Below are positions 26,393 to 35,643 of a stretch of 64,000 nt of DNA, piece after piece. The stretch lies in contig AP024889.1 of NCBI GenBank assembly GCA_024347015.1, forward strand, positions 2,046,001 through 2,110,000. Direction: 5' to 3'. How positions within the stretch are numbered: the stretch's first letter is position 1; every line of letters begins with the position of its first letter. The notes beneath the pieces were generated by a model. It ran no database searches, was not told the origin of the DNA, and worked only from the letters and a program-made list of their open reading frames with translations. The stretch comes from Vibrio pectenicida. Its GTDB lineage: Bacteria > Pseudomonadota > Gammaproteobacteria > Enterobacterales > Vibrionaceae. The translations under genes were made by a program, and so were the position numbers.

Positions 26393-27256
26393 TTACGTAG
26401 GTTGAGAGGTCAATAAATTACCAAGGGTCTGCGCTTCAACTAAATATCTATCATGCCCTTTTAACTGATAAGCTAATAAGTACCAAAGCATAGCCATCAC
26501 ATCAGCTCTTGGCTTCCAAGCCATTACACCTTCAATCCATTCATTCACATCTTCAATATCTCGAAGTTGGCAGTAACGATAAACCGACTCGAGCGGCTTT
26601 TCTCCAGTCACACAGATGGTGATAGCAAGATCTAGCCTTGGATCAGAGATACAAGCGTATTCCCAGTCAATAACTTTATTACCTTCAGCGTGTTTGACCA
26701 TATTGTAACCAGCCAAATCGAAATGGCATAGTGAAGTATCTACATTACCTAGGCTTGGAACATTACGCCATTGCTGATACAAATCCCGATAAATATCTAG
26801 CTGCAGATTTTCACGCAGTAGCATCCAATAATGATCAACCCTAGCAGTATAGTTAAAAGGAGCAATCGGAACTTTAGTGATATCTAAGCTGTGGATCTTG
26901 GCAAGTGTCCTTAATAACGAATCAAAAGGCAACTCATGGGTTAACGGCTCGCCTTCAATCCACTCAACCAACAACCCATGCTCATGAAGGTATACAGGTT
27001 TAGGGGCAAGATTAGTATCTTGTATGAGAGATAAAATTTGCTGTTCGTGAAACCGAGAAATAGACAGCGACTTGGTAATATGTGTACTAGGACGCCAAAC
27101 AAAACAGTCGCCACTTTGAGCTTTCACTTTCCAGCAGCGATTGGTTAGGCCTCCGGTTAATGTCTGGGCATATTCCGGGGCAAGCGAAAAGAAGTGATCT
27201 AATGATCTCAGTGAAGTATCAAGCTGACATGCATCATGCCAAGCCATTATTGCCAT
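26393..27256 (-). CDS. ThiK-like aminoglycoside/choline kinase-fold phosphotransferase
   Basis: A 287-residue kinase-fold protein. The catalytic Brenner motif is CHFDLAGYNM (HxDxxxxN) and the metal-binding motif is VIDWEYA. The position immediately after lpoB, in the ycfL-lpoB-thiK order, points to thiamine kinase or a close relative; substrate cannot be proven from sequence. ATG 27256 follows TAGGAG by about seven bases. It starts 17 bases after the lpoB stop and is part of the same minus-strand run. Confidence 0.8.
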   Translation of the reverse strand: MAIMAWHDACQLDTSLRSLDHFFSLAPEYAQTLTGGLTNRCWKVKAQSGDCFVWRPSTHITKSLSISRFHEQQILSLIQDTNLAPKPVYLHEHGLLVEWIEGEPLTHELPFDSLLRTLAKIHSLDITKVPIAPFNYTARVDHYWMLLRENLQLDIYRDLYQQWRNVPSLGNVDTSLCHFDLAGYNMVKHAEGNKVIDWEYACISDPRLDLAITICVTGEKPLESVYRYCQLRDIEDVNEWIEGVMAWKPRADVMAMLWYLLAYQLKGHDRYLVEAQTLGNLLTSQPT

Positions 27257-27273
27257 CGATCACTCCTATAAGG

Positions 27274-27864
27274 TTAAAGACCTAAGAAACTCTTAGACTC
27301 TTGTTTACGGATTTCTGTTTCATCTGCCCACTCAATCAAACCCGTTTTCAAGTCCATTAGACGCATCGTCATCTTATAGTATACATCTTTATCACTGCCG
27401 CCGGTTTTGGCAATACTGGATAGGTTTCCATACAGCATATACTGTGCACCTACCATCTGACCGAACTGAATAGCAGTACTTTGATTCACCAGCTCATCAT
27501 TGTTCTGGAAGTTAAGTTGTTCACGAACGGCTTCAACCCGATCCATGTCAACAAAACGGAATTTACCTGAGTTAAGCATCTTAGTGCTAATAGTATCTGT
27601 GATTGATTCAGTATCTATATGTTCACTGGTCTTATTTTTAATTCTTTCAACAAAGACAATCGGGCGAGAACTATTTGTAATTGCCGCAACAGAGCCAGAC
27701 ATCATCATGCTATCAACCATTTCTCCAGCAATCTTTTGTAAATCGGTTGAACCGAAATCAATTGTTGTGGTTTCAACGGCTTGTGCATCGCCATAGCTAA
27801 CTTTATTTGAACAGCCACCTAATAATACTGCCAAGCCAAGTAACGCGATAACGCTTTTTTTCAT
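27274..27864 (-). CDS. lpoB: LpoB outer-membrane lipoprotein, PBP1B activator
   Basis: A 196-residue lipoprotein with signal peptide and lipobox LLGGC (Cys near residue 18). The periplasmic domain contains RPIVFVERIKNKTSEHIDT and GKFRFVDMDRVEAVREQL, as in the LpoB/CsgG-like fold. LpoB spans from the outer membrane to stimulate PBP1B. The N-terminal linker is short compared with E. coli. It lies between ycfL and the thiK-like gene. Confidence 0.88.
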   Translation of the reverse strand: MKKSVIALLGLAVLLGGCSNKVSYGDAQAVETTTIDFGSTDLQKIAGEMVDSMMMSGSVAAITNSSRPIVFVERIKNKTSEHIDTESITDTISTKMLNSGKFRFVDMDRVEAVREQLNFQNNDELVNQSTAIQFGQMVGAQYMLYGNLSSIAKTGGSDKDVYYKMTMRLMDLKTGLIEWADETEIRKQESKSFLGL

Positions 27865-27933
27865 TCTTGGTTCCTCAATTTTTCTATAATCTTGTGTTAG
27901 TCGTTGTAGGGAAAAATACCGAGATTTTAACCC

Positions 27934-28323
27934 TTAGTTGTCACTTTCACGAATCTGAATACGAAACTGTGTTCCATTCGGATTCACTGAAACTTCAGAG
28001 ATAGAGATGGTTTCCATACCTCGAACGACAGTTTGTCGCCAAGGCCCAAGCTTAGAGTTAACCTCTAGACCACTATCATCATACCAATAGAATCGATACT
28101 GTATATGCTGATCACCTTTGTATTGGCTGATTACTCGTACTACGCCCCGGGCACGACCATCAACATCAGCAGTAGAGATATCATCTATATGCAGGCGACC
28201 AGCCAATACGTTATCACCAAACAACACAGTTTGCGATGCTCCATCAATACGTAAACCTGCGGTGTTACTCGAGCAACCCACCATGATTAATCCGGCAATT
28301 ACTACAATAAGCCAATTTTTCAT
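27934..28323 (-). CDS. ycfL: YcfL-family lipoprotein
   Basis: A 129-residue lipoprotein with a short signal peptide and lipobox IMVGC. The body matches the YcfL/DUF1425 family (QYRFYWYDDSGLEVN, WRQTVVRGMETISISEVSVNP), a small beta-sandwich of unknown role. Its ATG overlaps the stop of the preceding lipoprotein gene by four bases, so the two are translationally coupled, and lpoB follows. Confidence 0.85.
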   Translation of the reverse strand: MKNWLIVVIAGLIMVGCSSNTAGLRIDGASQTVLFGDNVLAGRLHIDDISTADVDGRARGVVRVISQYKGDQHIQYRFYWYDDSGLEVNSKLGPWRQTVVRGMETISISEVSVNPNGTQFRIQIRESDN

Positions 28324-29717
28324 CTAATATTTCCTAACTGTTTATGCCAAATTATGGCACTACCTCCCTGACGAGAGACCCAAACTAAAGCAGTATGACC
28401 TGCTTCAACCTCAAACTGATATTTTTGGTGAGCGCCAACCAACACCGTCTGTTGCCCTGGTTCTACAGTCACGCTACTACTGCGAATTTGGCCTGGAAGG
28501 GTTATCCAGCTTCTGGTATCTGGCTGTTCGGTTAGCGTATTCCAGATATTGACCAATGCGTTGCCGAGTTGGTCTTCATTAGTGGCATTCTTACGTAACT
28601 CATCTTTAGCCCAAACACGCAGTGCTTGGCGAATAATAATTGCTGGCATTCTCTCAGACAGATCAAACTGAGCCATAGTATTCACATCTGTCATCAGATC
28701 ACTGTTAAGCTTGATTTGGTTAAACTGAGTCGCAGGGAAAAGTTGATTATTGTGTTGTCCATAATGAGGTAAAGCAATGGTATATAACGCAACATTACCA
28801 TTACTATCAAAGAGTGGTAATGTTTGCTTCCACCCTTGTAGCGCATCAACAACACCTTGCTCTTCAATCACAATGACTCTAGCTTTATCGTCATCAAGGA
28901 AATTGCTCTTGCCATATCGCTTCTCTAACTGCACCAAGTCTTCATTCATACCTAGACGTTTAGCGACACGTTTCGTGCCATCAATCACCGCGGTGTTCTC
29001 TGGCATAACAGCTAAAGCACGCCGATAATCAACATAGGCATCATTTAGCGATTTATCCGCTTCATAAAGCAGCGCTGAGAGATAGAGTAGATAACCATTT
29101 TGTACAGCTTGAAGCGTCTTACCAGCATCAGGGTAGTTAGATAACACACTACCAATATTTGGAGTTAACCCTTTAGATTGCATATCTTGCTGTGCAGATT
29201 CGAGCTCTTTTTCTCTGTCTTTTCTTGCTCGCTCTTGCACCTGGTTAGCACGTCGCATTTCTATAATCGCGCCTTCAAGATCATTGTTTTTAAGGTAATT
29301 TAAACCAAGGTACAAATGTAGAAAACCAAGTTCATAATCGGCGGGTTTATAGATATCTAGATTATCATTGACAGCCAAAGAACCAATGCTTGTCGCAGTA
29401 TCTGAAATAGATATTGTTGCCTTATCTTGCTGAACTCGTACTGCTTGATCACTGGCTTCAAAGGCAGATTTACTTTCACCATACTGCTGATTAAGTAGAT
29501 AAACACGACCCTTTTCCATATTATCAAGAATATCGCCAGCCACCTGTTCAGGTAAGGCTTGTTCTGCTTCTTGATACTGCCCTTCTTTTACCGCCTGATA
29601 TAAATCACTATTTTGTGCACTGTAATGGCTAAATAAATTGCCTGCTGAAAAATTAGCGCAGGCTGAAAGAATCGTTGAGCTAAATACCACCAATGCGAGT
29701 CGAACGTGTTTTTGCAC
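28320..29717 (-). CDS. COG3014-type TPR-like outer-membrane lipoprotein
   Basis: A 465-residue lipoprotein (signal peptide with lipobox LSACANF, Cys near residue 20). The middle is helical and TPR-like (YQAVKEGQYQEAEQAL; DLEGAIIEMRRANQVQ), and the C-terminal third is beta-rich. This family occurs beside ycfL and lpoB in vibrios, which suggests a cell-wall role, but its function is unknown. The start is GTG at 29717, six bases after CGGAG, which gives a clean lipoprotein signal; the frame is open further upstream without support. Confidence 0.8.
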   Translation of the reverse strand: MQKHVRLALVVFSSTILSACANFSAGNLFSHYSAQNSDLYQAVKEGQYQEAEQALPEQVAGDILDNMEKGRVYLLNQQYGESKSAFEASDQAVRVQQDKATISISDTATSIGSLAVNDNLDIYKPADYELGFLHLYLGLNYLKNNDLEGAIIEMRRANQVQERARKDREKELESAQQDMQSKGLTPNIGSVLSNYPDAGKTLQAVQNGYLLYLSALLYEADKSLNDAYVDYRRALAVMPENTAVIDGTKRVAKRLGMNEDLVQLEKRYGKSNFLDDDKARVIVIEEQGVVDALQGWKQTLPLFDSNGNVALYTIALPHYGQHNNQLFPATQFNQIKLNSDLMTDVNTMAQFDLSERMPAIIIRQALRVWAKDELRKNATNEDQLGNALVNIWNTLTEQPDTRSWITLPGQIRSSSVTVEPGQQTVLVGAHQKYQFEVEAGHTALVWVSRQGGSAIIWHKQLGNIR

Positions 29718-29821
29718 TTCGTGCTCCGAATGAGTTATTAGAATTTTATGATCGACGCGTTTGACAGTAGTAATCATAAAAAGTTTGCATGACCACCACT
29801 ATTTTTATATTAACCTCAGAG

Positions 29822-30172
29822 TTAGCTGGCGAGCATTGAACCTAGAGGACGGCCGCCAACCAAGTGCATATGAATATGGTAGACTTCCTGTTTCCCATGA
29901 GAGTTACAGTTTACTATCAAACGATAACCATCTTCAGCAATACCTTCTTGCTTGGCTATCTTACGTGCAACGGTGAACATTCTGCCCATGGCAAGCTCGT
30001 CCTGATCCTCAATGTCATTGACTGTTGGAATCAATTTATTTGGAATAATCAATATATGGCTTGGTGCACGCGGGTTGATATCACGAAAAGCCGTAACGAG
30101 ATCATCTTGGTAAACCACATCGGCGGGAATCTCTTGACGAATTATTTTACTGAATATGGTTTCTTCAGCCAT
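29822..30172 (-). CDS. hinT: HinT purine nucleoside phosphoramidase
   Basis: A 116-residue HIT-family protein with the active-site HIHMHL (HxHxHxx) near residue 100 and the usual [15 protein letters not shown] and [13 protein letters not shown] segments. It hydrolyses AMP-lysine and AMP-N-amide bonds. ATG 30172 follows GGAG by six bases and is preferred over an opening five codons upstream. It heads the hinT-lipoprotein-ycfL-lpoB-thiK-ycfP series conserved with E. coli. Confidence 0.94.
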   Translation of the reverse strand: MAEETIFSKIIRQEIPADVVYQDDLVTAFRDINPRAPSHILIIPNKLIPTVNDIEDQDELAMGRMFTVARKIAKQEGIAEDGYRLIVNCNSHGKQEVYHIHMHLVGGRPLGSMLAS

Positions 30173-30574
30173 GAAGCACTCCATCACTTATTATTAGCAT
30201 TGATTACTGCCAAGGAGTATGCGCTAAGCGCAATAAAATCACAATAAAAACAGTGTTCACTTTCCACATACTCATGAGCAACCCATAAAGAGCAAATTAT
30301 GCAACAAATCATCTATAAAGTCTGTCTCATATTTGGCCAAGCGATACTTTTAAGTTCATTTTCTCTGCGACTTGTGGCTCTATTCATATCTGATACCGAT
30401 GAACAGCTTGCATATACTTAAAATTCTTGATTTGTCAGGGCTAGGCAAATTATCTATACATATCGGTCAATTTCGTCCTGCGCTCTTGTTTTTTTAGCAC
30501 GCTGTCTTTATATGGGTAGTTAGGCTTGCTTAAATCTATCTCACCATTTTGCAAGCCAATCATGAGGAAACTAT
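30173..30574. other. Divergent intergenic region hinT / DUF1887
   Basis: About 400 bases between divergent genes. It contains one 40-codon hydrophobic frame on the plus strand (listed separately). No repeats or clear regulator sites were seen. Confidence 0.4.
30299..30421 (+). CDS. Possible 40-residue membrane peptide
   Basis: An ATG frame of 40 codons whose peptide (start MQQIIYKVCLIFGQAILLSS) has one likely membrane helix and an acidic tail. The ribosome-binding site is weak (AAGAG). It has no known family and could be chance. Confidence 0.22.
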   Translation: MQQIIYKVCLIFGQAILLSSFSLRLVALFISDTDEQLAYT

Positions 30575-31744
30575 ATGGCAGTCCATGTTGGCATAATTGA
30601 TCAAGACCCCATTCGTTTGGTAACTCCTTTATTGGATAACCGCACTATCAGTAATCATATCGTTTTCATTGGCGTTAAGAACCAGATACCCATGTATCAA
30701 AGGTTGCAAAGTGTTCTGGCCAAAAGAAACATTACAGCCGAATTTTTTGAAATCCCGAACGTTGCTAATACATCAAGAATTAAATGTGCGGTCGGAATCT
30801 TAGCGGATGATCTCAGGGTGCGTGGCGAAGAAGTCAAATTAAACGCCAGCTGTGGCCTTCGTCACCAACTACTATCTGTGTACGAGATTTTCCGTACATA
30901 CCATTGGCCAATTTTTGTGGTGGAGCCCAACACAGATAGACTATGTTGGCTATACCCTGATGGTAAAGAAGACACTCAACTTGAAGATCGAATCACCATT
31001 GATGATTACCTAACCGTATTTGGTGCTCGAGGTGAATTTAACCACCAAGAATTACCTGCGCCGCTAGACCAAAAACTCTATGAACTAGGTGAACGATGGG
31101 CAAGTAATGCTCTTGAGTTAGGGCCTGGACTTGCAACACTCAACTATCTGGCAACAACGTGCCGAAAAGAGCAAAAGCTTAATGTTGAACTGTCAGAAAA
31201 ACAACAAGGCTATCGAGAACTCAATATGCTTCTAAGCGACCTAGTTGCGGCGGACATTGCAAACTATGAAGATGGAATACTAACTTTCGCCAATGAAGAC
31301 GCTCGCCGATTCTCAAATGGTGAGTGGTTAGAAACTCTTGTACATAGTACAGTGCGTGATATACAGAAAGACATACCAACGATACAAGACCACTCACTCA
31401 ATGTTCAGGTGTACCGCCAACTTGGAGATCGTGAAGTTCGCAATGAATTAGATATTGCCTCGGTAGCAAATAACAAACTACATATCATTGAATGTAAAAC
31501 CAAAGGCATGCGTGACGATGGTGATGACACATTATACAAACTAGAATCCTTGCGTGACTTGCTCGGCGGATTACAAGCCCGGGCTATGTTGGTCAGTTTT
31601 AGGCCTCTACGTTATAACGATATCACTCGAGCAGAAGATTTAGGACTAGCCTTAATTGGCCCTGAAGAACTTAAAGATTTAAAAACACATCTGACGAATT
31701 GGTATAAAGAGGCTGGTGGATATGATGATTCTGATATAGGTTAA
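30575..31744 (+). CDS. DUF1887 CARF-domain PD-(D/E)xK nuclease (VC1899-like)
   Basis: A 389-residue protein in three parts: an N-terminal Rossmann-like CARF domain (about 1-145), a winged-helix region (about 160-260) and a C-terminal restriction-endonuclease fold (about 265-389). Nuclease residues are visible as NELDIA (D293) and HIIECK (E306, K308). This is the architecture of Card1/Can2, the cyclic-oligoadenylate-activated nucleases of type III CRISPR systems, and of Vibrio cholerae VC1899, whose crystal structure is known. No CRISPR array or Cas gene is in the window. It follows TGAGGAAA and is closed by a strong terminator shared with fadR. The ligand and the in-vivo role are unknown. Confidence 0.88.
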   Translation: MAVHVGIIDQDPIRLVTPLLDNRTISNHIVFIGVKNQIPMYQRLQSVLAKRNITAEFFEIPNVANTSRIKCAVGILADDLRVRGEEVKLNASCGLRHQLLSVYEIFRTYHWPIFVVEPNTDRLCWLYPDGKEDTQLEDRITIDDYLTVFGARGEFNHQELPAPLDQKLYELGERWASNALELGPGLATLNYLATTCRKEQKLNVELSEKQQGYRELNMLLSDLVAADIANYEDGILTFANEDARRFSNGEWLETLVHSTVRDIQKDIPTIQDHSLNVQVYRQLGDREVRNELDIASVANNKLHIIECKTKGMRDDGDDTLYKLESLRDLLGGLQARAMLVSFRPLRYNDITRAEDLGLALIGPEELKDLKTHLTNWYKEAGGYDDSDIG

Positions 31745-31758
31745 ACAGCTAGCTTTAT

Positions 31759-31794
31759 AATAAAAACAGGCCTACTAGCAGGCCTGTTTTTATT
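31759..31794. terminator. Bidirectional terminator between DUF1887 gene and fadR
   Basis: A 15-bp perfect stem, AATAAAAACAGGCCT with AGGCCTGTTTTTATT, around an ACTAGC loop. The T-runs on both strands make it suitable for both convergent genes. Confidence 0.9.
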
Positions 31795-31811
31795 ATGAGT
31801 CAAGACATGTA

Positions 31812-32651
31812 TTAGCTATCATCTTCTGTAAAATTAGTTGGCAGCGAGTTCTTCATCTCATTCCAAATCTGAGCACTTTCGATTCCATAATGCCGGATAA
31901 TAACGATAATACGATCACGATTCCCCGTCTCACAAACTTCCAATAAGTCACGGTAGAACTGTAGCGCTAACTCTCTCGCTATAGGATTTGAAAAATAGTA
32001 ACTACCAACGCGATCATACAGCTTTTTAAGTCCATTAAATATCAAACCATAGATCTGGTTCCCTGAATGAAAAGCTAAACGCTGGAAAAGCATGTAGTCA
32101 TAAAAATTGAAAGTCTTAGCCAGTAACGTAGCATGGCGTTTTTCTTCGTCACGTTCTCCATCGTCTTTGACAAACTGCCGAATCTTTTCTGCATATGGTG
32201 ACGAAGACATAAAGTCTTCCCATGATTCTGAGGCGAGAAGACTTTCACAAGATTCAATCACACCACTGATAGTACGTTCAGAGTTTTCTTTGTTCGCTTT
32301 AAAAGCATAACGCATGAATATAGGACTGATATTTGTACGAGCTGCGAGTAAGTCTTCTACAATAGAAGTCGCATTTTCTGCATCCAAAGTCATCAAGGTA
32401 TCAAGAATATGTAGCCCTGACGTTTCCATAAATTGATTAACTTTAGTCGGTTTTCCGTGCTGTATCGTTAACCAACCGTCACGAGCTAAGCGCTGTAGTA
32501 CTTCACGAAGTGTTGTACGAGTCACCCCAATCAGTTCAGAAAGTTCGCGTTCAGCGGGAAGAATAGAACCTGGTGGGAAACGCCCTTTCCAAATACTTTC
32601 AATGATGTATTTTTCTGCAAAGCCTGCTGGGCTCTTTGCCTTAATGACCAT
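31812..32651 (-). CDS. fadR: FadR fatty-acid metabolism regulator, Vibrio type
   Basis: A 279-residue GntR-family regulator: a winged helix (about 1-75; [21 protein letters not shown]) and an all-helical FadR acyl-CoA-binding C-terminal domain. It is about 40 residues longer than E. coli FadR. The extra segment, roughly residues 135-175 ([20 protein letters not shown] onward), is the Vibrio insertion known to create an additional ligand site and strengthen the response to acyl-CoA. FadR represses beta-oxidation and activates unsaturated fatty-acid synthesis. It is divergent from nhaB, as in E. coli. Confidence 0.95.
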   Translation of the reverse strand: MVIKAKSPAGFAEKYIIESIWKGRFPPGSILPAERELSELIGVTRTTLREVLQRLARDGWLTIQHGKPTKVNQFMETSGLHILDTLMTLDAENATSIVEDLLAARTNISPIFMRYAFKANKENSERTISGVIESCESLLASESWEDFMSSSPYAEKIRQFVKDDGERDEEKRHATLLAKTFNFYDYMLFQRLAFHSGNQIYGLIFNGLKKLYDRVGSYYFSNPIARELALQFYRDLLEVCETGNRDRIIVIIRHYGIESAQIWNEMKNSLPTNFTEDDS

Positions 32652-33343
32652 TTATTTAGCTATCCAATATTCTGATTTATAGGGTCTAATATTACTCATC
32701 ATACCACTAGTTTTCGTGTATCGGAAACCGGACAATCGCAAACAAAGTGTAAAAATTCATATAGAGCAAAGAATCTAATGTTAATTATGCAATTATAGGT
32801 TTGTTCATAGATTGCAAAAGTCATTTAATAGTTAGTTTTACTAAAGGGATAGTACATTATCCTATGTTTTATAGTGCGTTAGTGGCTAAGGTCATCCTTT
32901 CATATTTACAACTTAGTAGGCACAATTTGATTAGATTAAGTGATATAAGCTACTGTATTTAAGCGTCTGAGTTTATAGGCACTATGAATTGTTTTTTTTC
33001 ACAACTCTTACCCCATTTTAACGCAACTGGGATCGCGTTTTTGAACAAAAGTTCACTATGGTTTTTATCATTAGAGTGTTTATTATTGACTAAATTAACT
33101 TGAGGAGTAGAGTTGCGCCCCAAGTAAGGAGTGCTTGTTTTTCTCAGGGAGAAGATTTAGCAAAAGTACAAGGTAAACCATCCTTTTTCGCTAAGTCACT
33201 GTTGAACAAAGTCTGTTTAAACATTTTTCTGTTGCCATCTATCCATCTTTTACATAGAAGCAACCTAAGCAAATGTTGTCCAGACGCTCAGTTTTAAGCA
33301 CCCAAAGTGTCTATTCATTACAACGTTTAAGAGTAAAAATATC
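32652..33343. other. Long divergent intergenic region fadR / nhaB with a structured segment
   Basis: About 690 bases with no convincing gene. A 65-codon frame at 33100 lacks coding character. The segment around 33100-33200 is less AT-rich and folds into a hairpin (listed separately), hinting at a long leader for nhaB. Promoters of both genes must lie in this stretch. Confidence 0.5.
33157..33194 (+). ncRNA. Possible structured leader element upstream of nhaB
   Basis: Stem TTAGC (33157-33161) with GCTAA (33190-33194) encloses AAGG (33170-33173) pairing CCTT (33182-33185) around a TAAACCAT loop. It is preceded by a TTCTC/GAGAA mini-hairpin. The position 150 bases before a Na+/H+ antiporter start suggests cis-regulation. 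Sodium riboswitches precede such genes in some bacteria, but the match was not tested. Confidence 0.3.
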
Positions 33344-34933
33344 ATGCCGATGTCACTCGGGAATGCTTTCATAAAAAATTTCTTAGGCAAAGCACCAGAT
33401 TGGTATAAAGTTACCATCATTTTATTCCTGCTAATCAACCCACTTGTTTTTTTCTTTATTGACCCTTTTGTCGCAGGGTGGCTGCTCGTTGCGGAGTTTA
33501 TCTTTACCCTCGCCATGGCATTAAAATGTTACCCATTGCAACCAGGAGGGTTACTTGCCATAGAAGCGATCGCTATCGGTATGACAAGCCCAGAACAAGT
33601 AAAACATGAGCTTGTTGCGAATATTGAAGTGTTACTTTTGCTAGTTTTTATGGTCGCTGGCATCTATTTTATGAAGCAATTACTGCTATTCATATTCACA
33701 AAGATCCTACTTGGTATTCGTTCAAAGAGTTTACTATCAGTGGCTTTTTGCTTTGCTTCTGCTTTTCTATCTGCATTCCTAGATGCTCTAACAGTGATTG
33801 CTGTGGTTATCAGTGTGGCAGTCGGTTTTTACGCTATTTATCATAAGGTCGCATCGGGGATACGTTCTAGTGCTTCCCATGACCATACCAAAGACGATCA
33901 CTTATGTGAGCTAACTCGTGATGATTTGGAAAATTACCGGTCTTTTCTGCGCTCACTTTTGATGCATGCTGGTGTAGGTACAGCTCTTGGTGGTGTTATG
34001 ACTATGGTCGGAGAGCCCCAAAACCTTATTATTGCCGATCAAGCAAGCTGGCAATTTGGCGAATTCATTATTCGTATGTTACCAATTACTGCTCCCGTAT
34101 TTGTGTTTGGCCTTCTTACCAGCGCTTTAGTAGAGAAACTAAAAATATGTGGCTATGGCAGCCGCTTACCTGATAACGTTCGTAAGATTTTGGTTGATTT
34201 TGACAATCAAGAGCGGAAGAATCGCACCAAACAAGATGTCGCTAAACTGTGGATTCAGGGTGTTATTGCAATCTGGTTAATCCTAGGTTTAGCCTTCCAT
34301 CTTGCTGCAGTAGGCTTGATAGGTTTATCTGTCATTATTCTTGCTACAGCTTTCACAGGTGTTATTGAGGAACACTCTCTTGGCAAAGCATTTGAAGAGG
34401 CGCTTCCCTTTACTGCCCTTCTTGCCGTTTTCTTTTCAATCGTAGCCGTTATTATTGATCAGCAACTTTTCAAACCAGTGATAGATACTGTGCTTCATGT
34501 AGAAGATAAAAACACTCAGTTGGCATTATTCTATATCGCCAATGGGCTGTTATCTATGGTGTCAGACAATGTTTTTGTCGGTACAGTATATATCAATGAA
34601 GTCAAGACAGCTTTACTGGAGGGCATCATTACACGTGATCAGTTTGATTTACTCGCTGTTGCTATTAATACGGGGACAAATTTACCTTCCGTTGCTACAC
34701 CAAACGGACAAGCCGCATTTCTGTTTTTGCTAACATCGGCACTGGCACCATTAATTCGCCTATCATATAGTCGCATGGTAATCATGGCGTTACCCTACAC
34801 CATAGTGCTAACACTAGTAGGCCTTGCTGGTATCATCTTTTTAGTCGAACCAATGACAGCTTGGTTCTATGATTTAGGCTGGATTGTCCAACATACTGGT
34901 GTACCAGTCCGAGCAATATCGGATGGCCACTAA
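33344..34933 (+). CDS. nhaB: NhaB sodium/proton antiporter
   Basis: A 529-residue inner-membrane antiporter with about 12 helices. The family N-terminus ([20 protein letters not shown]) and the segments [21 protein letters not shown] and [15 protein letters not shown] identify NhaB. It exchanges 2 Na+ for 3 H+ and supports sodium and pH homeostasis. It is divergent from fadR and followed by dsbB, the conserved neighbourhood. The ribosome-binding site is weak (AAGAG). Confidence 0.95.
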   Translation: MPMSLGNAFIKNFLGKAPDWYKVTIILFLLINPLVFFFIDPFVAGWLLVAEFIFTLAMALKCYPLQPGGLLAIEAIAIGMTSPEQVKHELVANIEVLLLLVFMVAGIYFMKQLLLFIFTKILLGIRSKSLLSVAFCFASAFLSAFLDALTVIAVVISVAVGFYAIYHKVASGIRSSASHDHTKDDHLCELTRDDLENYRSFLRSLLMHAGVGTALGGVMTMVGEPQNLIIADQASWQFGEFIIRMLPITAPVFVFGLLTSALVEKLKICGYGSRLPDNVRKILVDFDNQERKNRTKQDVAKLWIQGVIAIWLILGLAFHLAAVGLIGLSVIILATAFTGVIEEHSLGKAFEEALPFTALLAVFFSIVAVIIDQQLFKPVIDTVLHVEDKNTQLALFYIANGLLSMVSDNVFVGTVYINEVKTALLEGIITRDQFDLLAVAINTGTNLPSVATPNGQAAFLFLLTSALAPLIRLSYSRMVIMALPYTIVLTLVGLAGIIFLVEPMTAWFYDLGWIVQHTGVPVRAISDGH

Positions 34934-35037
34934 TTTTTACGGTTCAGCAACATACTACTACTCAAAGATAAATGACCTTTGATCACTACAAATAAAAGTT
35001 TTGGTTGAACGCGAAACTTTTACAACAGGATAAATCT

Positions 35038-35559
35038 GTGAACATTCTTTGCACTCTAAACATCTTTTCTAAAACTCGGCTTTCTTGGCTGTTATTACTA
35101 CTTTCGGTCATTTTTTTTGAAGCAAGCGCCCTATTCTTCCAGCATATAATGCAGCTATCACCTTGTGTTATGTGTATTTATGAGCGAGTCGCCATGTTTG
35201 CTGTTGGTGGTGCTGCAATCATTGGTTTAATAGCACCTCAACACTCTTTATTCCGATGGCTAGGTCTCACCGCATGGGGAGCTGGTGCTTATAAAGGGCT
35301 TATTTTGGCATTAGAGCACGTTGACTACCAATTTAACCCCTCTCCTTTTGCAACTTGCGATCTGTTTGTCACCTTCCCAGCCTGGGCCCCTATCAACCAA
35401 TGGGCTCCATGGCTATTTGAAGCCTATGGCGACTGCAGTGAAATTGTGTGGCAGTTTTTGGGTTTATCAATGCCACAGTGGTTAGTAGTGATCTTTGCTG
35501 GAAATTTGATAGCATTAGCCTTTATTGTGCTTGCTCAGTTTACCAGCGGTAAAAAATAG
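35038..35559 (+). CDS. dsbB: DsbB quinone-dependent disulfide oxidase
   Basis: A 173-residue inner-membrane protein with four helices. The first periplasmic pair is C43-C46 (SPCVMC) and the second C107-C133 (ATCDLF and GDCSE), all present. It reoxidises DsbA and passes electrons to quinone. The start is GTG at 35038, seven bases after AGGA; an upstream frame opening adds 11 residues with no family match. It closes the nhaB-dsbB pair and ends before a strong terminator. Confidence 0.93.
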   Translation: MNILCTLNIFSKTRLSWLLLLLSVIFFEASALFFQHIMQLSPCVMCIYERVAMFAVGGAAIIGLIAPQHSLFRWLGLTAWGAGAYKGLILALEHVDYQFNPSPFATCDLFVTFPAWAPINQWAPWLFEAYGDCSEIVWQFLGLSMPQWLVVIFAGNLIALAFIVLAQFTSGKK

Positions 35560-35587
35560 CGCCTCCACTGATAAATACCAGAACAAA

Positions 35588-35619
35588 AAAAAGCAAGAGC
35601 TGAACTGCTCTTGCTTTTT
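35588..35619. terminator. Bidirectional terminator between dsbB and ftsK
   Basis: A 13-bp stem, AAAAAGCAAGAGC with GCTCTTGCTTTTT, around a TGAACT loop, with A/T runs on both sides, between convergent genes. Confidence 0.9.
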
Positions 35620-35643
35620 ACTGGGTAAATTCTGTTTAATTTC

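Noticed and set aside
29864..30247. 127-codon plus-strand frame over hinT
   Set aside because: It lies antisense to hinT, whose HIT motif and ribosome-binding site are convincing.
33100..33297. 65-codon frame upstream of nhaB
   Set aside because: No ribosome-binding site, no family resemblance, and it overlaps a hairpin-forming segment more likely to be leader RNA.
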